The notes beneath the pieces were generated by a model. It was not told where the DNA came from, made no database searches, and was given only the letters and a program-made list of their open reading frames with translations. DNA of 64,000 bases, from NCBI RefSeq assembly GCF_001644025.1, contig NZ_LUUK01000196.1, forward strand, positions 62,001 to 126,000, written 5' to 3'. The stretch comes from Methylomonas koyamae (GTDB taxonomy: Bacteria; Pseudomonadota; Gammaproteobacteria; Methylococcales; Methylomonadaceae). Position numbers and translations under genes: made by a program. Below are positions 43,620-51,682 of the stretch, piece after piece. Every line of letters begins with the position of its first letter. The first letter of the stretch is position 1.

Positions 43620-46136
43620 CTACCGCGCTCGACTTGGTAGCAACAAATTCGCCGCCAAGCGTTCGAACCAAGCGGCGATGGTCTCGGGTGGCGTATCGCC
43701 AACCAACGCGCTGGAAAACAAACCTTCGGCGATATGCACGCCCAGTTGCCGGTAGGCTTCAAATTGTTCTTCGTCGAAGAATTGGTCCAGCGTGGTTTGG
43801 TGCGGGAAATCCGGGTTATTCAGGCGGTAGCGTTTGATCAGCGACGGCTCGTTGCCGGTGACCGACAGTTTCAAGTACAACAAGAAACCGGTACCGGCCG
43901 GCGTGGCGCCGACGGCCGGATAATCAATCACGCAGAACTGGGCGTGGCTCCGGCTGAAACCGCTGGCCGGATTCGGGCGGATGTCGTCCAGCGCCGGTTC
44001 GATGCGCACGCCGAAATCGATTTGGGCGTGGCGTACCAAGGTCATCAAACCGCCGAAGCTAAATGCCGGATCGGCCTCGCCATCCACGCAGATGATGAAT
44101 TTACAGCGCCGCCTCAACAATTCGTACACTGCCATGTTTTCGATATGGCCGCCGTCGGACAAATTCAGCCAGGCCTTGCGTTCCGACATGCCGACACCGA
44201 ACATTTCCCGAATCAAGCACAAGAAGCCGGGTTCCGAAAACGGCGACCATATCCGCGGATTCTTGATCCAGAATCCCAATCGCAAATTCAGTACCGCCAA
44301 CAACGCGGTCAGCGTCGGCATCGCGCCCAAACCCATGTGGGCGGAAAGCGCGGCGCCCGAGGTTGCCATCGCGGTGGCCAAGTCCACCGGCTTGCCGTTG
44401 GTTTGCCAGCTTGCTGTTTCGGTATAACCGACCGAAGGCGCGCCCATCCAATACTTGGAAAACAAAAAGAAGTCGCAACGTCTATCCTGCAGGTTGGGAC
44501 GTTCACTGGACGGCAGGTTCAGCGCGGTGTTCACCAGATGGTAAGGCGCCCGGTTTCCGCTATTCAATTTCGCCAGCTCGACGATTCGATAAGGCTGCTC
44601 GACCGTGCCGATAAACGTCCGGGACAAGCCGTCCCGGTACAAGCGGTGCGGACCGGTCAAATTGATGTTCAACACCAGAAAGGCGATCACCCCGGAGGCG
44701 ACCAGGATCGCCAGCAGCGCCCAGTCGCCGGCTACTACGCATTCCAATACCGGCACCGCGACGTTGATGGTCCGCAAGTGCCAAAGCGCGTAACCCAGCA
44801 ACAGGCCCACGATTGGAATCAACAAGCCCGCCGACCATAACAAAACCTGCAACACGATACGCCGCAGTTTGGGTTCCTTGAAGATAGGCAGAAATCGCAT
44901 CGCCGCCGGCGTCGCGGTAATCAAGCCGCCGATGACGGCCGGAAATGTCCAGTGGGCTTTCAACCAAACATAAACATCCAGCGCGATTTTATAGCCGTTG
45001 CCGATGGCTTGCGCGGAGTAAGCCAACAACGTGAAACCGGTGAGCGTACCGAACAACCAACCGGCCTTGCTCGCGTAATCGGGGCGCCAGCGCATCGCCA
45101 CGCCCCAGCCGATCAAACTGAGTGCGGACAGCCCGGCTAGAACATTTAATGCTTCTTGCCAATAGCCCTTTAAAAAGGGTTGGGTCAGCAGCGTTAACTC
45201 GACAATCGCCGCAATCACAAACAGCGGTGCCGTCCAGTTCAATAACATACCGCCCAAGGTGGCTGTGGCCATGCCCCAAGCTTGCTTCAAGTTTTGGGCG
45301 GACAAAAATTTGGCGCGTTGCCGAACATAGCGAATCGGATCGGGGTCCGGCCCGTGCGGCTTACCTAAATCGCACACCGAAACGCCTTCGCTCAAACGGC
45401 TGCTGATGAAACTGCCGGTGTAGCCGCCACCGGAAACCGTGGACAGATAATCCACCTGATGCAGCAATAGATGGTCGGCCAGCACCTGCACGACACCCAG
45501 GCCAAACGTCGCCGAACGAATGCCGCCGCCGGACAGGGCCAGCCCGACCGCGTCCTCACCCTCCGGCGTTTCGATCAAGTACTGTTTCCGGCGCTGACCG
45601 ATATCGCCGGCTTCGTCTCGGTTAATCTCCCTGGGGTCGCCGTCCGGCAAGTAGGCATCGGGAATGCCGAAGCGCAAGGCCTCGAACAAGCCCTTGACGT
45701 CTTCCTGTGCCAAGGCCCCCGGACAATCCTGGTCCCGCCAACTGGTCCCGTAGGCCATTTGATGGAATTCGTCGGCGAATTGGCGCAGCACCCGCTGTAT
45801 CTGGTGCAATTCGCCACGAAACGCGTCGGCGCCGTCGCGCGAATCCAATACGCCGGCTTCCTTGGCCCGGTGCCATTTCGAAGTCACCGGCCGTAACTCG
45901 ACATTGAGCAACTGCGTGACTTTGGCGGCAAACAGTTCGCAGCCGGGATTGTCCTTGATCGCGGTCCGGCCGAAACCGAACAAGTCGAACAGACTTTGCA
46001 AGGCGCTGGCTTCGATACCGTATTGATACGGCAGACTTTGAGTCGCGATGCGGGTACGCAGTTCGGTCAGGAATTCGTGGGCGGCCTTTTTATCGGCGGC
46101 ACTGGGTCGCTCGGCGAGCGACATGGCTTCTGACAT
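43620..46136 (-). CDS. Patatin-like phospholipase with multi-helix membrane region
   Basis: The 838-residue protein has a patatin domain split around a membrane region. The oxyanion loop LSGGGIRSATFGLG is at about 201-214 and the nucleophile Ser235 sits in STVSGGGYTG (the first Gly of GxSxG is replaced, as is common in this large subfamily). About seven hydrophobic segments occupy residues 295-500. The catalytic Asp is in NLSDGGHIENMAVYELL (about residue 680). It probably hydrolyses membrane lipids at the inner face. It ends the leftward strand run that begins with the peptide-export operon, 285 bases downstream of it; a shared function is possible but unproven. Confidence 0.85.
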   Translation of the reverse strand: MSEAMSLAERPSAADKKAAHEFLTELRTRIATQSLPYQYGIEASALQSLFDLFGFGRTAIKDNPGCELFAAKVTQLLNVELRPVTSKWHRAKEAGVLDSRDGADAFRGELHQIQRVLRQFADEFHQMAYGTSWRDQDCPGALAQEDVKGLFEALRFGIPDAYLPDGDPREINRDEAGDIGQRRKQYLIETPEGEDAVGLALSGGGIRSATFGLGVVQVLADHLLLHQVDYLSTVSGGGYTGSFISSRLSEGVSVCDLGKPHGPDPDPIRYVRQRAKFLSAQNLKQAWGMATATLGGMLLNWTAPLFVIAAIVELTLLTQPFLKGYWQEALNVLAGLSALSLIGWGVAMRWRPDYASKAGWLFGTLTGFTLLAYSAQAIGNGYKIALDVYVWLKAHWTFPAVIGGLITATPAAMRFLPIFKEPKLRRIVLQVLLWSAGLLIPIVGLLLGYALWHLRTINVAVPVLECVVAGDWALLAILVASGVIAFLVLNINLTGPHRLYRDGLSRTFIGTVEQPYRIVELAKLNSGNRAPYHLVNTALNLPSSERPNLQDRRCDFFLFSKYWMGAPSVGYTETASWQTNGKPVDLATAMATSGAALSAHMGLGAMPTLTALLAVLNLRLGFWIKNPRIWSPFSEPGFLCLIREMFGVGMSERKAWLNLSDGGHIENMAVYELLRRRCKFIICVDGEADPAFSFGGLMTLVRHAQIDFGVRIEPALDDIRPNPASGFSRSHAQFCVIDYPAVGATPAGTGFLLYLKLSVTGNEPSLIKRYRLNNPDFPHQTTLDQFFDEEQFEAYRQLGVHIAEGLFSSALVGDTPPETIAAWFERLAANLLLPSRAR

Positions 46137-46421
46137 GGGCGAGTCTCCATTGGATGACGAGCGGCGGCGCCGTATGAGGCGCGGCGGTCCGGACTAACTT
46201 AGCCAACTTGGCGCGTTAGAGTCAAGCTCGGCCCGCGATTCATTTCGGACTGAATGCCAAGCCAGGTTTTAGCGGTGATCTCGGTTGGCCGGGAATCGCT
46301 CGATTCAAGCCAGTTCGGCTGACGCGGAGGACTTGCCGTTTAACAAAGACCGACGGCCCGAGACTGCCGCCGCTGCTTTCAACCGGCTGCTCCGAGGACA
46401 GTCCCACGGAAGCGGAAACCA

Positions 46422-48551
46422 TCAAGCCGTTAGCTTTCTGTTCGGCCCTGGAGCGTCGGCTTGCGCCAAAGCTTGCAGGTCGATCACTCTATCCACCGAC
46501 GCTATCGTTTCCGGGCGGTGGGCGATGATGATGCGGGTTAACTTGAGTTGGCCAATCGCCGCATTGACCGATTTTTCGCGAGCCACGTCCAGATGGCTGG
46601 TGGCTTCGTCGAGGATCAGAATTTTCGGGCGTTTATACAGCGCGCGGGCCAGCAACACCCGTTGTTTCTGGCCGCCCGACAAGACCGTGCCCATGTCGCC
46701 GATCAAGGTGTTATAGGCCATCGGCATCGCGGCAATGTCGTGATGCACCGCCGCCAATTGCGCGCACGTCTCTATCCAGGCCTGGTCGGGCGCGGCATCG
46801 AAGAAACAGATATTCTCGGCGATGGAGCCGGCGAACAACTGATCTTCCTGCATCACCGCCGCCACCGTGTCGCGGTAGACGCGGGTATCGATTTGGCTTA
46901 AACGGGTGCCGGCTACCCAAATCTCGCCTTGCACCGGTTGCAACAGGCCGAGGATCAGCTTCGCCAACGTGGTTTTGCCGTAACCGGACGGCCCGACGAT
47001 AGCCACCGATTCGCCGGCGGCGATTTCCAGATTCAGATTTTGCAGTACCGGCGGTTCGCTGGGCGCGTAACGGAATTCCAGATTCTCAATTTTAATCGCC
47101 GGCAGCCGGCTGTCCTCGGCGGGCATCGCCGCCAAGCGCTCGGCTTCGGTTTCGTGCAACGCAATATCGGCGACCCGTTCGGTATGTAGCGCCAGCATCT
47201 TGAATTCGATGCCTTTTTCGATGAAGCCGCCGACCCGGTCGGTAAACTGGTCCTTGAACGACATAAACGCAAACAGCATCCCCACCGAAAATCCGCCGTC
47301 GAGAATGAACAAGGCGCCCAACCAAATCACCGCGACATTTTCGATGCCGAACAGCAAGCCGTTACAGGTCCGATACAACAAACCCAGCTTTTGGACCCGA
47401 ATGCCGGCGTTAAAGTGCTCGACCAACAGGTTTTGATATTGCACCCGGCGCTGCAGTTGACGATTGAACAACTTGACGCTTTGCATACCGCGCACCGTTT
47501 CCAGCAAATTGCTTTGCTGCTTGGCGCCGCGCAGAATCTGCTCCTCGGTCGCCTCTTTCAGCGGTCTGAACAAAGCCAAGCGCAGCAATCCGTAACCGAC
47601 CGCCGCCGCCACCACGACCAAGGCCAACGGTCCGCTGTAAAACCACATCATGCCCAGTGTGACCGCCGCCATGATGCCGTCGAGGATAGCCTCCAAAAAA
47701 CTGCCGGTCAGCGTGCGTTGAATCGCGTTCATCGATTCGAAGCGCGACACGATGTCGCCCAGATGGCGTTTCTCGAAATACGTCATCGGCAGCCGCAGCA
47801 AATGGCCAAACAGATTGCTCAATAACTGCAGATTGGCCGAGTTGCTCAAGATCAGCACCCACCAGGACCGCAGCGCGGTGACCGCGACCCGAATCAGCAT
47901 CAATAACGAAAACCCCAATCCCAGCACCGTCAACAAATGCCGGTCGCCGGCCACTACCGCTTGATCGACCACTAGTTGCAGAAAAAAAGGCGCTACGATG
48001 GCAAACACTTCGATGGCCAAGGCCAAGGTCACGATTTGCCAGATAGCGCGAGCGGCACCGTCCAACTGGCCTATGAGGCGGGATAATTGGATTTGCCGGC
48101 GTTCCTGGCGCGGCACGAATTCGCGGGTCGGCGCCAGTTCCAGCGCGACACCGGTAAAATGTTTGGACACGTCGGCGTAAGTCACGCGGCGCGCGCCCTG
48201 GGCCGGATCGAGAATATCCAGCCGGCCGCTATCGACCCGAGTCAGCACCACAAAATGATTGAAATCCCAATGCAGGACGGCCGGCAAGGTCAAACGGCTC
48301 AAGTCCGGCAAATCGATACGCACCGGCCGGGACGCCAACTGCAATTGATCGGCGATGCCGATCAATTGGCTCAAGGTCACGCCTTTTAGCGACAGCGCGA
48401 AGCGGTGACGCAGACTGGCCAGATCGACCCGATGGCCGTGGTGCGAAGCCACCATCGCCAGACAGGCCAGCCCGCACTCGGCGGCTTCGGTTTGCAGGAT
48501 CAGCGGCGTGCGCTTGCCGCCGGAGAAATTTAGCCCGATAGGCGCACTCAT
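46422..48551 (-). CDS. C39-peptidase ABC exporter (PCAT, double-glycine leader processing)
   Basis: The 709-residue inner-membrane exporter has an N-terminal C39 peptidase domain with an intact triad: Cys26 in QTEAAECGLACLAM, His99 in WDFNHFVVL and Asp115 in DILDPAQG. Six membrane helices (about 160-430) follow, then the nucleotide-binding domain: GPSGYGKTTL (Tyr where Ala/Ser/Cys is usual), LSGGQKQRVLLARAL and ILILDEATSHLD. Such proteins cut the leader after Gly-Gly and export the core peptide (ColV/CvaB type). The HlyD gene starts immediately upstream (its stop abuts this start). Two Gly-Gly precursor genes in the same operon are the obvious substrates. Confidence 0.95.
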   Translation of the reverse strand: MSAPIGLNFSGGKRTPLILQTEAAECGLACLAMVASHHGHRVDLASLRHRFALSLKGVTLSQLIGIADQLQLASRPVRIDLPDLSRLTLPAVLHWDFNHFVVLTRVDSGRLDILDPAQGARRVTYADVSKHFTGVALELAPTREFVPRQERRQIQLSRLIGQLDGAARAIWQIVTLALAIEVFAIVAPFFLQLVVDQAVVAGDRHLLTVLGLGFSLLMLIRVAVTALRSWWVLILSNSANLQLLSNLFGHLLRLPMTYFEKRHLGDIVSRFESMNAIQRTLTGSFLEAILDGIMAAVTLGMMWFYSGPLALVVVAAAVGYGLLRLALFRPLKEATEEQILRGAKQQSNLLETVRGMQSVKLFNRQLQRRVQYQNLLVEHFNAGIRVQKLGLLYRTCNGLLFGIENVAVIWLGALFILDGGFSVGMLFAFMSFKDQFTDRVGGFIEKGIEFKMLALHTERVADIALHETEAERLAAMPAEDSRLPAIKIENLEFRYAPSEPPVLQNLNLEIAAGESVAIVGPSGYGKTTLAKLILGLLQPVQGEIWVAGTRLSQIDTRVYRDTVAAVMQEDQLFAGSIAENICFFDAAPDQAWIETCAQLAAVHHDIAAMPMAYNTLIGDMGTVLSGGQKQRVLLARALYKRPKILILDEATSHLDVAREKSVNAAIGQLKLTRIIIAHRPETIASVDRVIDLQALAQADAPGPNRKLTA

Positions 48552-49802
48552 TTAGACTCTCCCGGTTAAGCTGTACAGCGGATCGAACACCCAATCGATC
48601 AAGCGGCGGGTGTCCAAGCAAATATCGGCATCCAGACGCATCCCGGATTGCAGCGGCATTTCTTGTTTGTAAGCCGACACGGCTTGCCGGTCCAAGGCCA
48701 CCGTCACCCGATACGCCGGCTCTTGCAGCTCGATCGGCAGGTCGGCATCCTTGGGGCTAATCAGCGTTTTGGCGATTTCGACAATCCGGCCGCTATAACT
48801 GCCGAAGCGTTGGTAAGGAAAGGCCTGGTAGCGGATCAACACGGTTTGATCGGTCTCGACGAAGCCGATCGCGCTGGACGGCACCATCAATTGGGCCCGC
48901 AAGGCCGCGCCGGCCGGCAATATCGACAACAGCGGATTGGCGGGATTGGCGACTTGACCGCGTTCGGCCAAGATCGCGGTCACCGTGCCGTCCCCCGGCG
49001 CGCTGATGACGATGGTGCGGCGCGATTCGGATTCGGTGATTTTTTGGTTCAATTCGGAAATGTTACGTTCGATCGCGGCGCGCTGATTCTGGAACTTCAA
49101 GCGACTGCCGGCAATGTCGGTCTGAGTGGCTTGCAAATCGCGCTGCGCGGTGAGCCGGTTGCGTTGCAAGGCTTGTAGCTTGCCTTGGTTGTCCAGCCAT
49201 TCGTCCTGCTTTTGCTGGATTTGTACCGGCGACACGAAATGCTTGCCGGCCAATTGCCGAAACCGGTCGGCGCTAGTGGCCGAGCCTTCGACGCGGGCCT
49301 GCTGGGTGGCGATCTCGCCGTCCAGTTGTTGCAGTTCGCGCCGCAGGCCTTGCTCGCGATCCAGCAAGGCTTGATATTCGATACGATCGAGCTCGGCCCG
49401 CTGGTTCAATTCGGCGGTCAGACTGTCGCGGCGCTGACGCAGTTGTTCGAGCGCGGCGGTCTGCACTTGCGGGGTTTCCTTGGAACCGCTTTCGGTGGAC
49501 AGTACATACAGCGTATCGCCGGCCTTCACGCTTTGGCCTTCGGCGACCTGCTTTTCGACGATGGTGCCGGACTGCGGCGCGTAAACCTTGATCAAGCCCA
49601 TGCTGGGCGCCAAATACCCGCTGACGTGCGCCTTGCGGGTATATTCGCCCCAACAGGCGAAAGCGATCAAGGCCAGCGCCGCCGCCGACGCCAATGCGGT
49701 GAGTAAAGGCAGTGCCGGCGACGCGATGCCTATCGCCTCGCCGAGCGGCCGGTCGCGCTTGAACGCCAGGGCCTGACTTCGAAACAATCCGGTTTCGTTC
49801 AT
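48552..49802 (-). CDS. HlyD-family membrane fusion protein (CvaA-type)
   Basis: The 416-residue protein has one N-terminal membrane helix (about 27-50: LPLLTALASAAALALIAFACW, in part), a biotinyl-lipoyl half (SGYLAPSMGLIKVYAPQSG), a long coiled coil (about 115-270) and the second lipoyl half (VISAPGDGTVTAI). It bridges the PCAT exporter and an outer-membrane channel, probably TolC, which is not in this window. Start ATG 49802 has GGCGGTGA ahead. The gene touches the exporter gene (48551/48552), so co-translation is expected. Confidence 0.93.
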   Translation of the reverse strand: MNETGLFRSQALAFKRDRPLGEAIGIASPALPLLTALASAAALALIAFACWGEYTRKAHVSGYLAPSMGLIKVYAPQSGTIVEKQVAEGQSVKAGDTLYVLSTESGSKETPQVQTAALEQLRQRRDSLTAELNQRAELDRIEYQALLDREQGLRRELQQLDGEIATQQARVEGSATSADRFRQLAGKHFVSPVQIQQKQDEWLDNQGKLQALQRNRLTAQRDLQATQTDIAGSRLKFQNQRAAIERNISELNQKITESESRRTIVISAPGDGTVTAILAERGQVANPANPLLSILPAGAALRAQLMVPSSAIGFVETDQTVLIRYQAFPYQRFGSYSGRIVEIAKTLISPKDADLPIELQEPAYRVTVALDRQAVSAYKQEMPLQSGMRLDADICLDTRRLIDWVFDPLYSLTGRV

Positions 49803-49845
49803 ATCACCGCCTTCTCTTCGCATAGCCTGATCGAGACCATGGCGC

Positions 49846-50280
49846 TCAGACGACATCCAGATCCGAAGCCCGCCGCATGTCCTCGCTCGGGTTCAGGTCG
49901 TTGGTCACCACTTGCGGGCAGTGCAGGCAGGCGTCCCTGCCCTCCTGCAGCCACCAGCGGCAGTTCGAGCGTATCGAACAGGTCGGTAACTGCTCGACGA
50001 CCACCGGGGTCCAGCGCACGACCTTTTCGACCAGACCGCACTTCGACTGTTCGGACCGATAGTGACCGCATCCGCTGCAAGCGCACGGCGCCGAAAAGCG
50101 AAACACTTCGCCGGGCGTGACCGGTCCGGCCATTTCCAGGATCTCGTCGGTGACCGGCAGCGCTTCCTTCAGATAAGCCAGTTCCGGCTGCTCGGCCGAA
50201 CCGGTCATCACGCCGATGACCTGACTACCCTCCCAATCCGGTTGGGCGCTGGGACACAACACTAAGGTTTCCGAGGCCAT
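49846..50280 (-). CDS. Nine-cysteine protein of the peptide-export cluster
   Basis: The 144-residue protein begins MASETLVLCPSAQPD and contains Cys at 9, 66, 68, 71, 81, 101, 107, 118 and 121, in CACSGCGHY, CSIRSNCRWW and ACLHCPQVVT. I recall similar proteins in cyanobacteria and proteobacteria, labelled nitrogen fixation protein and found near Gly-Gly leader peptides, with no proven function. The spacing suggests an Fe-S cluster or two zinc sites. It has no signal peptide. It lies between the precursor peptide genes and the HlyD gene, so it may be a maturation, immunity or sensing factor. Confidence 0.8.
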   Translation of the reverse strand: MASETLVLCPSAQPDWEGSQVIGVMTGSAEQPELAYLKEALPVTDEILEMAGPVTPGEVFRFSAPCACSGCGHYRSEQSKCGLVEKVVRWTPVVVEQLPTCSIRSNCRWWLQEGRDACLHCPQVVTNDLNPSEDMRRASDLDVV

Positions 50281-50293
50281 GGCACGATCAACC

Positions 50294-50545
50294 CTAGAAT
50301 GCGGCGAATTTATTCAGCGTCAGGCCCGCGTCCAGTTGCGGCGCGACTTGAAGCTGTTGGAGCAAGCGGCCGCCGTTGATAATGCCGTTCCAGTTCAACA
50401 GCGCCACCCCGCCGCTCACTTGCGCCAATTGTTCCGGACTCAATTCTTGACCGGCTAATTCCCTGACTTCCAGAGCCCGGTTTAAACCTTGCGATGCGAA
50501 TTGGGCCAATTCGGATGTTGCGATACGCGATGCTTTTTTTGACAT
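50294..50545 (-). CDS. Double-glycine precursor peptide B (microcin/RiPP-like)
   Basis: The 83-residue peptide has a leader with the canonical C39 signal ELSPEQLAQVSGG (cleavage after Gly46) and a 37-residue core (47-83) starting VALLNWNGIINGG and ending NKFAAF. The core has no Cys, few charges and several Gly/Asn/Leu, so it is likely exported without thioether or disulfide bonds. GAGGAAG lies six bases before ATG 50545. It is 30 bases from the other precursor and 13 from the cysteine-rich protein gene. Antibacterial activity is a reasonable guess only. Confidence 0.85.
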   Translation of the reverse strand: MSKKASRIATSELAQFASQGLNRALEVRELAGQELSPEQLAQVSGGVALLNWNGIINGGRLLQQLQVAPQLDAGLTLNKFAAF

Positions 50546-50575
50546 GACTACTTCCTCAATGAATGTGAATACGAA

Positions 50576-50761
50576 TTAACCGATGGCGAATTTGGTGGCG
50601 ATGTTCTTGATATTGATCGCGCCCGGATTGATCACCGGCCAAAATTTCTTCGGAAATTGGTTCAAGTCGCCGTCGAACGACACCAGTCCGCCGGATACCG
50701 CCTCGATTTCTTGGGCACTCAGCGTTCTTAACGTTTCTTGAAAGGGTTGTTTTGTGTTCAT
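50576..50761 (-). CDS. Double-glycine precursor peptide A (microcin/RiPP-like)
   Basis: The 61-residue peptide has the leader signal TLSAQEIEAVSGG (cleavage after Gly25) and a 36-residue core starting LVSFDGDLNQFPKKFW and ending TKFAIG. GGAGAAACGCA precedes ATG 50761; the longer open frame upstream, to 50959, lacks leader character and covers the promoter region. Leader similarity to peptide B (L-S-x-x-x-(I/L)-x-x-V-S-G-G) contrasts with dissimilar cores, apart from a shared (N/T)KFA near both C-termini. It is the first gene of the export operon. Confidence 0.87.
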   Translation of the reverse strand: MNTKQPFQETLRTLSAQEIEAVSGGLVSFDGDLNQFPKKFWPVINPGAINIKNIATKFAIG

Positions 50762-50890
50762 TGCGTTTCTCCGTCGTAAAATGGCGCTAGCGCCGATTCC
50801 GCGGCAATCTAAACTTACAGTGAGTTTGCCGCGCCGCCCGCCGAAACTCGGCGGGTGCTTGTACTGTACGCAATCGCCGCCGCCGGAGGC

Positions 50891-50929
50891 TGTGACAAGC
50901 TTCACCGGGAATTCGTGACGCTTTTCACA
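50891..50929. promoter_or_regulatory. Two tandem CRP-like binding sites in the divergent promoter region
   Basis: TGTGA-CAAGCT-TCACC (50891-50906) and CGTGA-CGCTTT-TCACA (50914-50929) each match the CRP consensus TGTGA-N6-TCACA at 9 of 10 positions, with centres 23 bases apart. They lie between the precursor peptide A gene (minus) and the Crp/Fnr-family gene (plus), whose recognition helix carries the SRE residues typical of this operator class. Confidence 0.75.
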
Positions 50930-51003
50930 GTGGAAAGCGCTAAAATCATTGGGAATCAACCGGCGGAAACAGCCGGACGGCGAACGTTGACCTAGGAAAC
51001 ACC

Positions 51004-51669
51004 ATGCAAAGCGAAGTCCTTGCCAATCTGGCGAAAATCCCGTTTCTAGCCGACGCCGAGGAAGAGGCCCTGGCGGCGCTGGCCGCGAAGGTGAAAACCG
51101 TGAAATTTCCGAAGCGGGCCATGATCATTTACGAGGGCGACGACACCAGTTCGTTGTACATCGTATTGTCGGGCGCCGTGCGGGTGTTTTCGACCGACGA
51201 CAAGGATAAGGAAGTCACGCTGTTGATTCAGGAAGCCGGCAGCTATTTCGGCGAATTGGCCCTACTCAGCAACGAACCGCGCTCGGCGGCGGTCCAAGCC
51301 ACCGAAAACACCGTGTGCGGCATTGTCTCGAAAGGCGATTTCATATTGTGGTTAAAGGCCCATCCGGATGTGGCGATCACCTTGCTCGGCGTTCTGGCCG
51401 AAAAAGTCCGCCACTTAACCGAAAAAGTGAAACAACTGGCGCTGTCCAATGTGTACGAACGAACGATCAAAGTGTTGCAGGACATGGCCGAGAAGGACGG
51501 CGACATTCAGGTCATCGCCCACAAGCCCACTCAACAGGAGTTGGCGAACATGGTGGGTTCGTCGCGAGAAATGATCAATAAGATCATGAAGGAACTCACC
51601 AAGGGCGGTTACGTGGTGGTTGACGGCAAAGCGCTGAAAATCGTCAATAAACCGCCGGCGGCTTGGTAA
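51004..51669 (+). CDS. Crp/Fnr-family transcriptional regulator
   Basis: The 221-residue protein has a cyclic-nucleotide-binding-like beta-barrel (residues 10-120, with SYFGELALLSNEPRSAAVQA matching the phosphate-binding cassette FGELALL..xPRSA), a dimerisation helix, and a winged helix (TQQELANMVGSSREMINKIM). The cassette Arg-Ser is retained, so cAMP or a similar nucleotide may be the ligand. No Cys cluster for an Fe-S is seen. It starts 240 bases from, and divergent to, the peptide-export operon, with two CRP-like palindromes in between, and probably regulates that operon and itself. Confidence 0.92.
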   Translation: MQSEVLANLAKIPFLADAEEEALAALAAKVKTVKFPKRAMIIYEGDDTSSLYIVLSGAVRVFSTDDKDKEVTLLIQEAGSYFGELALLSNEPRSAAVQATENTVCGIVSKGDFILWLKAHPDVAITLLGVLAEKVRHLTEKVKQLALSNVYERTIKVLQDMAEKDGDIQVIAHKPTQQELANMVGSSREMINKIMKELTKGGYVVVDGKALKIVNKPPAAW

Positions 51670-51682
51670 ATTTGAGCGCCGA

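Noticed and set aside
43734-44840. 368-codon plus-strand frame
   Set aside because: It is opposite the patatin-like phospholipase; Arg/Gln/His-rich translation with no motif.
43620-46136. Patatin-like protein as an immunity or anti-phage effector (CBASS-like)
   Set aside because: No cyclic-nucleotide synthase or sensor gene is adjacent, and its size and membrane helices do not match known CBASS phospholipases.
46422-50761. Lanthipeptide or radical-SAM RiPP cluster
   Set aside because: The precursor cores have no Cys and no LanM, LanB, YcaO or radical-SAM gene is nearby; only export and leader cleavage are supported.
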